From the NCBI GenBank assembly GCA_013368315.1, contig JAACJM010000013.1, forward strand, positions 310,001 through 374,000: a stretch of 64,000 nt of DNA, given 5' to 3'. Under the pieces are notes generated by a model, which ran no database searches, was not told the origin of the DNA, and worked only from the letters and a program-made list of their open reading frames with translations. The translations under genes were made by a program, and so were the position numbers. The DNA is from Tetrapyrgos nigripes (Eukaryota > Basidiomycota > Agaricomycetes > Agaricales > Campanellaceae). Positions 40,521-52,827 of the stretch are shown piece after piece (position 1 is the stretch's first letter; every line of letters starts with the position of its first letter).

Positions 40521-41075
40521 ACGATATTTGTAGCATTATCACTCAGTACTCATCATACCTCATACCACTCGGGACTTCTCATTATACTTCCCTTTCACTG
40601 CATGTCATTGCTCATATTCATACGTATAATCACTTGCTGTTTAATGTAGTCTAGATAGTAGATTGTTGTCGTTAATTCCTGCCTCTGCCCTCCTTTGGCT
40701 TCACGTCAGTAAGATACTGCGGTGTCAGCTGAAAACTCAGTGTGATGTCATTCTTAGTGAGGAACGAACAACTTCAGGACGTCCTCTTACATAAGTTTCA
40801 AAGCTAGTACGAATTGCAAGAAGCTTTGGCGGTGTTAGTGATACAACAGAGAGTAATAAGTAGACTATGTCTGACTATCTACACATCTCAGCTCTTAGTA
40901 AAGATACGAAAACTCAAAGGAACGTGGTCACCCGCGGATCCTGACCCTGAAGGCCTGATCTCCCAGCACACGCTCCAAATCCATGTGTACAAAAAATTCC
41001 ATTTAGCGGAGGATTCTACTCCTACGGCGTAGGTCCAGGTGCTGAACGCCGGGTTCAAGAAAACACCTTTACCAT
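40521..41075. other. Convergent intergenic region
   Basis: About 555 bases between the 3' ends of ULP2 (+) and the membrane-protein gene (-). No gene recognised. Confidence 0.4.
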
Positions 41076-43033
41076 TTACAACGGTCTATTCCCCCAACTC
41101 TCCATGCTGGCAGTGCTTTGCCTAGAGGCTTTAGCTAAAGGCGAGGGACTGTAATGGGTTGGAGGAAATTGGAAGGAACCATCGAAACCGAGACCACGTC
41201 CATCCTCAGCATCCCTGGACCGTGACGACCGATTTGATACAGATGGCTCGGGTCTTTGGAGGTGAACCCGAAGTATCTGACCGACGGAATCGTCTGACGC
41301 AGTAGTGATTGCAGAAAATCTGCTTCCCACTCTGTCAGGATTCTCCAAGATAGCGGAACCACGAGGGCCATTGCCTAGATGTGAGTCCATCGACATTGGT
41401 GATTCGAAGAAAACAGGATTGCCGTGATCGTCCATGGTCGTGTCGGCAAGGAAGGTAGACACGTCCTCAGGGATACCCTGTGCAGGGGCAGGAGCAGTCA
41501 AAGCTGAAGCCGAGAAAGTCATGTTCCCACTGCCAGTCCTGCTACGCATCTTAGTTTGAATTGCAGGAGGCTTCTGAATGGTGGCAGAGGTCAAATCTCG
41601 AGAACGAGAATTCGACTTCTTTTCAGATGCATGAGAGATTTGAGAGGGGTTTGTGCTGACGGCAGAACCTTCCGCAAGCATATTCTCCAAATCTCTCGAC
41701 GATGGTAGAAGGGGGTTGGTGTTTCGTTGTGAACGCTTTGAATTCAAGCTTTCCCTGCGATCATCGGTATGATTGGCATCTGTGACCATCTCCCAGGAAA
41801 TGGTAGTACTGGCGAAATCAGAGACAGAAGGGGAAGAGTTCGTAACGTAGGCTGGATCCCTGACATATTCATCCTCCCAGCTGTAGGCCTGCTGGTGGCG
41901 TTTCTCGAAAGTTTGATTATACGAGAAGAAGGGTGGAGGAGCAGGAGGACGGGTGGCAGGTTGTGCCGGAAGCGTCGGGAGATCGTGAGTTTGGTAGGTC
42001 CCATACGACCAATCGCCTTTTTTCTCGTTGTCATCGAAAGAACCTTTTTCGACATAGGAACGCTGACTATCGCGCATGACCCGACGATTCCTCCGACGTT
42101 CGCGTATGACGTACCATACCATGGGTATGGCGAGCATCAACAAAATCCCGAAACCGACACCTAGACCAATCGCGACGCTCCTAGAATGAGATATGGTTAT
42201 TTAGTCATTGATAACCGGATAAGCAACGACAACGCACTTGGACACCCCTGACTTGGACGCCTGGGATGGCTGAGAGTTATTGGGCGTCATGTTCATCATT
42301 TTTGGAAAACAAGAGTTACTGCTGGAAGTATCGCCCGTCACTGTAATCGTGATGTTTAGAAAATGAAATGAAGCACACAATGGGAAGCATTCGTACCAGG
42401 AAGAAGGGTAGAGGTCTCCGCTACTACGGTATCATTGAACATCAGCACTACTTGACTTTGTCGCGGGGCAGCCAAGATATATGTTGCCGTTTTCGTCTGA
42501 GGGTCATCGCTGACGAGGTTCAAGGGGGAAGATCCTATTAACGGAAAGAACAGCCGGATAGTAGGTGCTTGCTCGTTGGAATAGCGAACTCGGAAACTCT
42601 CGCATTGGGAGATAGGATCGAGAATTGAAAATGATGGAACGAATTTCTGCTGCGATTGTAAGGCACACGAAGTGTCACCAGAGGCGGTCACTCTGAATAT
42701 ATCCGATACTCTGGCGGCATTGTCTCCAGAAGCATCATCGAGTGAGGCAATAAAGTTGGTGTCCTCTGCGAAAGGCAAAAAAGTGACATTAAGGCCGGTA
42801 GAGTTTATCGCACTGCTAGGAATTGGGATGGATACGGCCGTGCCGTTGAAAGGAAGGACAGTGAGAGTGACCGGGACGGGGTCCCCTGGTTCAAGGTCCC
42901 CTTTAAAAATTAAGGACAATGGCTTGCATTGCTGGACCTCCGAGAAGCTGAACTTGAAGTTTGAGGAGCCGTCAACGAACAGGACGACCTGCGGTCCCAA
43001 AATCAAGGCGAATACCAGGAACAAGAGCAACAT
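41076..43033 (-). CDS. Single-pass type I membrane protein of unknown function
   Basis: No named family recognised. Start MLLLFLVFALILGPQVVLFVDG is a clear signal peptide. The ectodomain of about 220 residues has several N-glycosylation sequons (NGT, NST, NVT, NDT, NAS, NMT) and beta-rich pattern, followed by a Ser/Asn-rich stalk. One membrane helix (VAIGLGVGFGILLMLAIPMVWYVI) ends in a basic stop-transfer RERRRNRR. The long, Ser/Pro-rich cytoplasmic tail has potential phosphorylation sites. Two introns; the last junction (SGVSKSVAIGLG) is in frame. This layout (secreted domain, TM, disordered tail) is common among agaricomycete surface proteins with no assigned role. It could be a cell-wall sensor, but that is speculation. 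Confidence 0.85.
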
Positions 43034-43466
43034 TGACCGAAAATAAAAGAAAAACCAACTAGATCATAAAGAGACCTGCTGTTTGCGGGCTGGCCGCGAG
43101 AAGGGAAAGGAAGGGTGAGGGAAGGAAAGGAAGAGGGTAATCAAGGAAAAAAGTGGAAGATACATACATACGTACCTCGCGACCGCTACGTACATGCGAA
43201 CGGATTTCTCACAGGGTTCAGATATACTTAATACAGAAGACAGATCACGACGGACCGCGGTCATGCGAGGTTTTACCACTATAGCGCCGTCAAGTGCTCA
43301 AGTTCAGTAGTGATCTATACCGCTGTTAGTGGGATTGAAAAAAGTGAAAGACTGACACAGTGACAGTGAAAGGTCTGTTCTTGGGGTAGATCAACACGTG
43401 ACCGTTACCCCGCATCGAGCTCAAGCTCCGAGAAGCGGAAGCGAAGGCACTTTGATTTCTTCCTCC
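43034..43466. other. Bidirectional promoter region
   Basis: About 430 bases between divergent genes. A CACGTGAC E-box-like site at about 43396 lies roughly 70 bases before the E1-alpha start. A purine-rich AAGGGAAAGGAAGGG tract at about 43094-43130 lies on the other side. Confidence 0.4.
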
Positions 43467-45347
43467 ATGTTAGTCCGGTCAGTCTTGTCAAGGTCTCTGC
43501 GTGGCTCTCGGGCATTTGCAACTGCTCCTCAACTTCCATCTTCTCCCCAAAACGGCCGTCTTCCTAATACTCAATCCCATATTGTCTCCAAATTACAATT
43601 CTTCAATTCTGTCACGGGAGGAGACCAACAAATACCTACTTACCGCGTTCTAGATGGCGCAGGGAGGCCTCTAGACACTGCAGAAATGCCTGATGTATGA
43701 CTATCCGTCTGCTTTCTTTCACATTCTGACAAGTCTACGCAGATAGACGAAGCATTTGCTAGGAGATTGTATGCTAATACTACCTCTTCATGGACCAAGT
43801 TTTGACTGCGTGCTAGATATGAGAACATGCAACTCCTACCAGCTCTTGATAATGTTCTTTATAATGTTCAGAGACAAGGAAAGATTTCGTTCTATGTGAG
43901 TGTCTTTTCTCATTCCAGTGACCGGAACTTATCCTTCGTTTGTAGATGACGGCAGTGAGTACATTAAAGAAAAAACCACGAAGTCTACACGCTCATGTTT
44001 ATGCAGTATGGTGAAGAGGCGACGATAATAGGCTCAGCCGCTGGCTTGGCTAACGATGATGAGTGAGTCTATACTCGGTGTCAATCCTTTTACCCCTGAT
44101 GATCATTGAACAGAGTCTTGGGTATGTTCAGTGCGTCATTCAACCATCGCGATTAACGCGAAGTATCTAGGTCAATACCGTGAAATGGGTGTTCTTTTGT
44201 GGCGAGGCTTCAGTCTTGATAGTGTTATGGGCCAGTGTTTCGGTAACAAGGAAGACACTTCAGGGAAAGGGAGGCAAATGCCAGTGGTTAGTGTAGCCCC
44301 GAAATACCCGCATTCAGCTGAGCTCATAAAGATCAATGCAGCATTTCGGTTCATCACAACATCATTTCCATACCATCTCCTCGCCACTCGCAACACAGAT
44401 CCCTCAAGCCGCTGGAGTCGGTTTCGCCTTACGTCGTACACCAGAACGAAGTGGCAAAAACGTCGCTGTGTGTTATTTTGGAGAGGGTGCTGCTTCTGAG
44501 GGAGGTTTGTCATTTTACTATGAGATCTATAGCTTCTCAATAAACTGGAATACTCATACATTTCTTCGCACATAGACTTCCATGCTGGCCTTCTGATGGC
44601 ATCTACCATTCCATCTCCCACTCTTTACATTGCCCGTAATAACGGATTCGCGATCTCTACACCAAGCTCTGAACAGTACTATGGCGACGGTATCGCCGCC
44701 CGTGGTCCAGGATATGGGATAGATACAGTCAGGGTAGATGGAAATGATGTTCTCGCTGTACTTTCCGCTGTCAAAGATGCCCGGAGAAGGTGCCTGGAAC
44801 AGGGAAGAGCTGTTCTGGTCGAGGCAATGAGTTATCGGTGAGTGTAGATCATATACCTTTAGTACGTCTCAAAAGCTCATCTTCAATAAGAGTGGGCCAT
44901 CACTCGACTTCAGATGACTCTTTTGCCTACCGCGCCCGTTCGGAGGTAGAAGATTGGAAACGAATTGATAACCCGATGGTGCGGTTCAGACTTTTCATGG
45001 AATCAAAGGGATGGTGGGATTCTACTGCGGAGGAAGAGTTAAAAGATCGACAGCGCAAGGAGGTCATGAAGGCTTTCAAGAGAGGGGAAAGTCTTAGTCG
45101 GTGTGAGTTGAAGGACATGTTCACTGACGTTTACAGTGGAGAGGAACCTTGGAATTTGGTGAGTTTTTAAGCTGAACGTTTCGGTGTTAAGGTTGGGTTG
45201 GCTAACTGCTTAACTCCTTTAATATTATAGAAGGAACAGAGGGAAGAGCTTTCGGCTTTGTTGAGGAAGTATGGTAACTCTTGGGAACCTTGGAAGAAGG
45301 AGCTGGCCAAGTTTACGAATCAGGGAAAGGAGTTGATGAAGGACTAA
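43467..45347 (+). CDS. BCKDHA: Branched-chain alpha-keto acid dehydrogenase E1 alpha subunit
   Basis: Thiamine-pyrophosphate-dependent decarboxylase subunit for keto acids of Leu, Ile and Val, in the mitochondrial matrix with E1 beta, E2 and E3. The N-terminus [21 protein letters not shown] is a mitochondrial presequence. Conserved blocks: [70 protein letters not shown], then the TPP motif [16 protein letters not shown] ... [11 protein letters not shown], and the regulatory loop [14 protein letters not shown] with the usual phospho-serine site region. About ten exons, one coding only IDEAFARRL. Full length for the family. Confidence 0.96.
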
Positions 45348-45484
45348 TAATATATATGACCGGAATCCATTTGTACTATTGCGTATTACTATACACGCAT
45401 GTTAGAGGTTAGGGTAGGGTAGGTTTATTACACCGCTTAGTTGTACACATTACACTGTCCTAGTTGCATACAGAGAGGATAGAC

Positions 45485-46677
45485 CTAGTGCCCATGCCCG
45501 AGAAGCGAACTCAGAATGAAAGGGATGAACATCCCGATTACTACAAGGATGATTCGACTCTGAGGTGTCATATCACCTTTGGAATTGGATTCTGAATGAG
45601 AAGAGACCATGGTAGCTACGTTGAGGAAGGTACCTCCCTATGTGGTTGAACTATGAGATTCCAATGTAAATGAAGAAAATGTAAGCGGACTCACAGAGAA
45701 GAGAAGAGCTATTCCTGTCCAGTCTGGGTGATCGCCAGAGCCAAAGAAGGATAGGAATGCATAGGTGGCGATGGCAGATATAGGCGTAGAAGCGCTAAAC
45801 ACAGCGAGATGTTGTTTGCACTCTGGACGGGGAAGTGATGTTGCCAGGAGAGATGTCGTTAGAGCGAGAGATGTAGGTACTGTAGAATGTTTATTTCGCG
45901 GTGAGTATCTAATCATGGATACAGCAAGACACACACGTTTATGAATGATAATAGCTAAAAACACGATTGCAGAAAGGCTTGAATCGGTAGAGTTTGACGT
46001 CGGGAAGAATGATACACCTAAAGCGAGCCCATCTGCGAGACTATGTATCGCCAAACCGAGTGTCAAGGGAATTGCTTGAGATCTTGCACTTGTGTTTGAC
46101 ACGTCGTCTACATTCCCATGAGTCGAGTTGGTATCGACTTGCGAATACCCGGAACGCATCGTTCTACCCGGCGGTGATACACCACCTTCTTCACGTTCAA
46201 TCTCACCCAGCTCTGCATCGAATTCGACTGTGGATGGATTTTTGTTCGAGACATTGTGGAGAGGTAAATCTGAGTGGGAATGGGAGTGAGGAGAGATGAG
46301 TTGTTCGATTATGAGCATTAAAACGAAGCCGCAGAGGAGGGATAAGGCTATTTTAGAGGTAGGAAGTTCGGATTCAGAGGATGGTTTTGCGTCTTGTAAG
46401 GCTTCGATTCCTCTGTGGACGCGTTAGAGGTTATGTTCTTTTGAGAGCATTGCCAGAGAACATACTCGGGAATGATTACACCCAAAGCGGTACCTAGTAA
46501 GAGTCCTGTTCCGAGCGTTGTTAAACGACTCAAATGATTGCCTGTAATACGAGTTATTATTTTGACAGGAATGGTAGAGGAATGAGACGCACCAGAAAAC
46601 ACGAAAGATAATGGAAGCATTCCCGCCCCAAAAGACGCGACACCCATTAGCAGGGACATTATGACGAGTCCAAGCAT
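45485..46677 (-). CDS. ZIP family metal transporter (ZIP9/ATX2-like)
   Basis: Probable zinc or manganese transporter of an internal membrane. Start MLGLVIMSLLMGVASFGAGMLP. Membrane segments include TTLGTGLLLGTALGVIIPEG, IALSLLCGFVLMLIIEQL, a His-rich cytosolic loop (SPHSHSHSDLPLHN), LGLAIHSLADGLALGVSF carrying the TM4 His/Asp metal motif, AIVFLAIIIHK (TM5 His), and TYAFLSFFGS. The C-terminus ends ILVVIGMFIPFILSSLLGHGH. HSLADG and the HK pair are characteristic of ZIP9-like proteins. Convergent with the E1-alpha gene (about 140 bases between stops). Four or five exons. Confidence 0.92.
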
Positions 46678-46776
46678 CTTGAGATAATGGAGAAGGACAA
46701 CCTCGAGGTGGACTGGAACTGCGCTGTAGTGGACTGTACAATCATCAAGGATGTTGATTTGGCCAATATTAATATC

Positions 46777-46862
46777 GCCCGCCTAGCTCAATCGGATAGA
46801 GCGTCAGACTCTTATGTAAGCGGGTGATCTGAAGGCTGCGAGTTCGACCCTCGCGGTGGGCT
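46777..46862 (+). tRNA. tRNA-Lys (anticodon CUU), with 12-nt intron
   Basis: The acceptor stem GCCCGCC pairs with GGTGGGC (one G-U). D arm TAGCTCAATCGGATAGAGC; anticodon stem TCAGA/TCTGA with loop CTCTTA...A (anticodon CTT at 46811-46813); T arm GCGAGTTCGACCCTCGC; discriminator T. An intron TGTAAGCGGGTG (46815-46826) sits just after position 37, the canonical nuclear tRNA intron site. Confidence 0.95.
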
Positions 46863-47277
46863 ACCTGCACACAAATTCCTGTTTTTTCTTCTTGGTTACT
46901 TGAACTATGTAGATCACCCTCTTATATTACTCCTGTATGAAACTGAACAATCGGACCTCCAGATGACTTTGTAGCGCTAGTGTAATAGGTCCACATAGTC
47001 GTATCAAGGATTCATGCGCACTAGTCCTCGTTCTAAAACACTTGGTCTACCGTCATCCAGGCTCCCAAAGGCCCTCGTCACCGTTGCTTCAAGAGGTGCT
47101 CTCTGCAGAGCTAGATAGACTGCATGTTGGCCTGCAGACAGGTCATTCAGAGAACCTGTCAACTTGTGAGGGAATAAGTACGGTTTCTTGCAAATCGAGA
47201 TACCTGATCAAAAACAGATCAGTTTCACAGGCTTTCGGGGAGAGCAAAATTTACCAAACAATAAACTTAAAGACTCT
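46863..47277. other. Intergenic after tRNA-Lys
   Basis: About 415 bases; nothing recognised beyond the likely tRNA terminator (TTTTTTC at 46880-46890). Confidence 0.4.
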
Positions 47278-47614
47278 TCACTCTCCTTGACTTTGAGACG
47301 CCAATTTTTCAGCTTCCTGCTTGGCTTTGCGCCTTCCGCCCATCATTAACGACACATAATCCACATCTCCAAGAACATATTCCCCTTCCTTCCTAGTAGA
47401 TGAGGCAAGCTTTGCAGCGCTCTTCTCCTTGAGAGTTGCCTTTTTCTTGGCGGCTTGTAATTGTTGCGTTTGTGCAGGCTGGACCGAGGAAGTAGTCGGT
47501 GAGGTGGTTTTGTTTTTCTTGGGCTGCAGAAAGAGGTTATACTTCAGAATAGAGTGCAAGAAGGTCGATGGATCTCCTTACAACGCGTTTGTGCACCTTA
47601 GCACTGCGACCCAT
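47278..47614 (-). CDS. Small basic conserved-type protein of unknown function
   Basis: Two exons: MGRSAKVHKRV joined across a ~55-nt intron to PKKNKTTSPTTSSVQPAQ. About 95 residues, Lys/Ala-rich with KKATLKEKSAAKLA and a C-terminal block GDVDYVSLMMGGRRKAKQEAEKL. The basic N-terminus suggests a nuclear or nucleolar location; I do not recognise a named family. It is transcribed divergently from SMC6, with about 100 bases between the start codons, implying a shared promoter. Confidence 0.75.
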
Positions 47615-47713
47615 ATTGGCAAACCGTGACGCGCCTTACGTAACTTATAGTGTGACTGACTCGCGAAACGCGTCGAACAAACAAAAAACAACACTTTGTT
47701 CCTCTTATCCACC
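47615..47713. promoter_or_regulatory. Compact divergent promoter with MCB/SCB-like sites
   Basis: Between the small basic gene and SMC6. CGCGAAACGCGT at 47662-47673 overlaps an SCB-like CNCGAAA and an MCB ACGCGT, the sites bound by SBF/MBF in ascomycetes. Another ACGCGT lies at 47583-47588 and one at 47760-47765, inside the two genes. Confidence 0.5.
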
Positions 47714-50700
47714 ATGGCCAAACGTACCCACGGAGACAATGACGGCAGTGGCGTCGAAGACGCGTCGCCTTCTTCTAAACGTGCCCGTACTGCAGGGGGC
47801 AACGAAGGCGCTGACGGTCCATCAGGATCTACCCAACGCGCCGCGAACAAACGCTCCAATGCCACGAAGAAAGGGAAAGGAAAGGCGCGTCAGGATGCCT
47901 CAGATGACGAAGAAGACGCGGATGCAGACGAAGAAGACCTCGATGAAGAGGATGAAGAAGAGATGCGACGGCAGGAAAAGCTGATCCACGCGAAGTTGGC
48001 AGCCCGACGCAAACAAGTTGGGGTGAGTGTTTCTTGTCGAAAATGTTCTCTTTCGGTTAACCAACTGCGTACCTACTATAGGGTGTCGCCGAACACGGTA
48101 TTATTGAATCCATTGAGATGCATCAGTTCATGTGTCACAAGTTCTTGAGCTTTACATTTGGCCCTCAAATCAACTTCATTATCGGCAAGTGGTCCATTGA
48201 TGCTTCCTCTGCTAGAAATATTGACTGTTTTACGCGTTACCAGGCCACAACGGGAGTATGTCGACATGTGTTTCATACTTGGATCGCGTCTAACGAATTT
48301 TCAGGTGGCAAGAGTGCAGTCCTCTCAGCTATCACCATTGCTCTTGGGGGTAAGAGTAACTTTACTGGCCGTGGGAACGGTCTCAAATCGTTCATTCGTG
48401 AAGGACAAAAGTAAGACAACAGTCCTTCGTCTTGAGAAACTTTTTGACACGTGCGATAGCGTTTCCGAGATCACGATTTCTCTCAAGAACCAGGGAGAGG
48501 AAGCGTTCAAGCCGAAAGAGTACGGCAAATCGATTTTGATCACTCGTCGCTTCACCAAGGATGGTTCCTCAACTTGGAAGATTCGAAGCCACGATGGCAA
48601 AAAGGTCATCAGCACGAAGAAGGACGAGCTTGCCGCTATCTGTGACCACATGAATATTCAGGTGGACAATCCCATGAACGTTTTGACACAAGGTATTTGC
48701 GCTTTTTCCCTGTTGTCGTTGATCGCCGTCTCTGACCTTGTCTCAGATGCTGCCAGACAGTTCCTTAGTGCTTCTCAGCCGGGTGAAAAGTACCAAGTAT
48801 GTTCGTTCATATATGACCATTGATGTCTCATCTCATTTACTTTAGTTTTTCCTGCGAGGCACCCAACTTTCCCAGTTGTCAGAGGAATACGAGATCTGCT
48901 TGGAGAATATTCACAGCACAGAGAAAATCCTCGAGCAAAAGAAGTCTCTTCTACCTGAGCTGAAGGAGCGCCGAAAGGAGGCCCAGTTGAGGTTTGACGA
49001 AGCCAAGAAAGCTCGGGACCAAAAGGAACGTATTGAGCATCTCAGGAAAGAAAGGGCGTGGGCTTTGGTCAACTCCAAGCAGAAGGAATTGGAGGGCAGG
49101 GTTCTAGAGCAAGAGAAGCTACTGCAGAAAATCGCGAAGATTCAAGAAGACAAGGCAAAGGCCGAGGTGCGACGACAAATATCTTGTTTGACCGATTCAT
49201 GTTCACCCCTTACTGTTTATAGAAAGACGTCGGGGACGCGACTGAGGAGATCAAAAATACCGAAGAAGAAATGGAAGCCATGGGAAGTCAAGACGAGCTC
49301 CAGCACCGGCACGCTGACCTCAAGGAAGAATGTCGTGGGTTGAAGGCCAAGATCATGAACTACAAGGTATTTTTGATACCGGTACCGGGTTCCTCCACCG
49401 TCTGACCTCTTCTCAAGAACGACCTAGGTAATATCAATTCTCAGATTCGTGAGATCAATGCCATCATCCAAGGTCTCGACAAAGAAATCGCAGAACAGAC
49501 CCAACGTCTGGCCACAGACACCCAGGCAAAACGAGAGGAGCACCAGCGCCAAATCAATGAAGCCACTGCAGCAGTCACACGATACGAGAACGACAGGAGC
49601 CAATCCGACAGACGACTCGAAGAGATCGGGGGACAAATCAAGGAGACGGAAAGTACGGGTATGAACAAGGGCCGCGAATTGGAAAGTATCCAGCAGAGGA
49701 TTGGTGAACTCCAAGCGCAGATTCAGTCCCTTGATAAGGCTGAAAAGGATCGCTATTCTCCTTACGCGCCCAACATGATGCAGATTCTGAACGCCATCAA
49801 GCAGACGCGTTGGTTTGGCGAAACGCCCGTAGGACCCTTGGGTGTGTATATCAAGGTCAAGGACGCGCAGAGATGGGCAGATCTCTTATCCATTCAGCTC
49901 GGAAGTATCTTGATTAGCTTTGCTGTCTCGGATCCCAAGGATATGCCTACTCTGAAGAAGTTGCTCAACAACTTCAGGTACCAAGAGTGAGTCCACAGCT
50001 TCCTTCCTCTCTGCTCGACAACGCGGACTTAATTGTGTTTTATTCCTTCAAACCTGTAGCGGCCGTGCCAGAATCTTCATTCAAGAAAGAGATATTTTCG
50101 ATTACAGCAAAGGAGAGCCTGCTCCGGGTCTGCCCACTGTCTTGCGCGCTATTGACGTGCGTACTGCTATGTCTGACTCTCTTTTTTCTCGGTGCTGACG
50201 GCAACACACAAGGTCACCGACCCTTGGGTTCTTCGTATACTAATCAACCAAAGGAGAATCGAATCGATGTTCTTGGGCAATAATCGTTCTGACGCCGAAA
50301 GGATTCTCGGACAAGTTGGTGCTGGGCAAGCCTGGTCTGCTGATGGATTCTTTGTCCGACGATTCCCGTCAGTCTCTTCATTTCTCTTGTTGGCAACGCT
50401 CACGCTGACCTTTCTTGATTTTTTAGCGAAGGAGGTGGTTCTTCTGCTCCCATTGAACGTGGAGGCAACAATCAGAATCGGGTGTTCCTGTCCGGTGGCG
50501 ACAGTAACGCTCGCAAGAAGTCCGTATTTCATTGAAGTCATGCATGGATCAAAAGTTTGACTGTTGTATTACAGCCACCTCAAGACCCAACTGGCCGAGA
50601 TGGAGGCTCAGTACCACCCGCTCAACGACGAGGTCCAGGGATTGAAACGCAAATTTTCCGACCTGAAGAAAGAAGAGAACAATATCATCGTAAGGTGTCT

Positions 50701-52312
50701 TGCATTGTCCATGTAAAATTTCTGATAGAGCCCTTGATAGAATAAAGGGAGGCAGGTGGACCAGGGTCTTCAGCAAGCCAAGAGACACCTACGCCAACTG
50801 CAGAACGAAGTCAACGAAGAAGTACCCATTAACATCGGCGCTTTGGAGGACAACAAACGCGTATGTTTTCTTCTCATCTGGCTTGTCTCTCGTAGTAAAT
50901 AAACGTTCATGGTTCTATCTAAAGGAACAAGAGGAGCAGAAAGAGACCATACTCAATCAAGGCGCCGAAGTCAACAGCAAGAAAACACAACAAGAACAGG
51001 TGCTCAAGGAGAAATTGGAGGAGGTAACTAGAATCAAAAAGCAGCTCAACGAATACCAGGAAGTGAGGAACGGTTATACTGTGAGTGTTCCCATGTTATT
51101 CTGGTGGGCGTACGGTGACTGGATTTCTCTCAAAATAGTCCAAGATAGAAGAAGCAGCCGAGAGGAGGCTCAGAGCTCAGGCCACTGTCAAACATCGCGA
51201 CGATCAACTCAAGACACAACAAACGCTTCTTGATGAAAAGAAAGCACAAGTCGATAACTGCGAGGAAGAGTTCAAGGTATGCTTATCAGACCTATTCCCT
51301 TGCTAATTTTTTCACTCAAATCGCTTCCATGACCACAGAAATGGACTGAGGGTGCAACGAAGATCTCTCCGGAGCGTGTACAGACCAATCGGAAGCCTGA
51401 GGATATAGAGAAGCAAATGGATTCCCTCACTTCGGCTCTACGGGAAAGAGAGAAGAGGTTTGGATATATCTGGCATTTTGTCGTTCTATATCGTACTCAT
51501 TCTTGATTTTCAGACAAGGCGCCACGGTAGACGAACTGGAAGACGAGCTCAATAGAACGACGGCACTGCTCGATGCGGCGCAAAAGGATTGGAAGAAGAT
51601 GAACGACCTCAACAAGGTGTGTGCAAACTTCGTTTCTATCCCTTTAACGTCCCTCCCTAACTCTTCCTCCCATCTAGATGCTCAAGGATTCCCTCAACAA
51701 GCGTCTCTACCGCTGGCAAGAATTCCGCCGTCACATCGCTCTTCGGTGCAAAATGGTGTTCAAATACAACCTCTCCCAGCGTGGATATTACGGCAACATC
51801 ATCTTCAACCACAATGCCGGGAAATTGGAGCTCAAAGTGCAAACGGATGATCAGAATGCTACTCAGGGCGCTCGCGATAAGGATCCCAAAGCTCTGAGTG
51901 GTGGTGAAAAGTCATTCTCGACTATTTGTCTGCTACTTGCGCTTTGGGAATCTATTGGATGTCCGTTGAGGTGTCTTGGTATGTTTTGAACTCCCTTTGA
52001 TGATGATTGCTTGCATTCTGATGTTGGTTGTTACCACCATTACCAGACGAGTTCGATGTGTTCATGGACGCTGTAAACCGTCGTATTGCTATGAGAATGA
52101 TGGTCAGTGCTGCGAGCCTTGCCTTTGCTGTTTCTGTGCTTACTGAACTATTTTTTTTTCATTTGCAGATCGATACTGCCAACCAGTCTGACAAGAAGCA
52201 GTACATCCTCATCACTCCTCAGGACATGAACAACATCCACATTGGCCCAACCGTTCGGGTGCACAGGATGACTGATCCTGAGCGTGGTCAAGGTGTTTTG
52301 GCAATGGGCTAG
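47714..52312 (+). CDS. SMC6: SMC6, structural maintenance of chromosomes protein
   Basis: ATPase subunit of the Smc5/6 complex for recombinational repair and replication-stress resolution. The N-terminus is acidic and Ser-rich with a KGKGK patch. Then GVAEHGIIESIEMHQFMCHKFLSFTFGPQINFIIG leads into the Walker A loop GHNGSGKSAVLSAI, which is assembled from three exons, then LGGKSNFTGRG. Long coiled coils follow (48876-49700), a hinge (TRWFGETPVGPLGVYIKVKD), more coiled coil, then the signature DPKALSGGEKSFSTICLLLAL and Walker B CLDEFDVFMDAVNRR. It ends RVHRMTDPERGQGVLAMG. The HNGSGK/LSGGEKSF pair with LDEFDVFMD identifies Smc6. Many introns of about 50 nt. Confidence 0.95.
48244..48255 (+). other. 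12-nt micro-exon in SMC6 Walker A
   Basis: Bases GCCACAACGGGA encode most of the HNG part of the P-loop. The preceding intron (48185-48243) starts with GCAAGT (GC-AG type); the following one (48256-48304) is GTATGT...CAG. Only this exon structure gives the invariant GxxGxGKS. Confidence 0.85.
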
Positions 52313-52827
52313 GATGTACTTGTAGTACAAATGCTGCGTCTGAAAGTATTTGTTTTACGTTTTCTTCGAGCCAAACTTTAAGCTTGTATACTCTATTTTA
52401 CTTCAGCATAGTCATATCGTAGTCCTGCTACATTAGTAAAAATGGGTTCTACTTCTAACCTCACTTTTCATCAGGATTCATAACACTAGATAACCGGGAG
52501 GCGGCTTGGGTCAATCCTGCGACCAAAACCGTCCATCGGATACGCACCAAAGAAGCTGTTTGTGTGGCACCGTTGGTGGGCGCGTCGTTGTCATAGATTT
52601 TGGCCGCTCGCAAGGTTGTATTATATATAGTATATGCATAATGCGGGGGAAACATGGGAGAAGTTCTATCAAGACTTATGGCACAGCGACGATTAGTACT
52701 GAGGATGCAAGCAATCATAAATTGGCGCGTCGTACACTGGGTTAGAGGCTGTAACAATTGCTTTGACAGTTTGACTTGAGCCAGGTTTGAGCTTATATAT
52801 ACTTAGGTTGATTAAAATTAAATCTGA
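52313..52827. other. SMC6 3' flank
   Basis: About 515 bases. AT-rich with TATATATAGTATATGCATA near 52620; no gene recognised. Marks the change from housekeeping DNA to mobile-element-rich sequence. Confidence 0.4.

Noticed and set aside
40814..41032. 72-codon frame between ULP2 and the membrane-protein gene
   Set aside because: Short, no domain, lies in a convergent 3' region.
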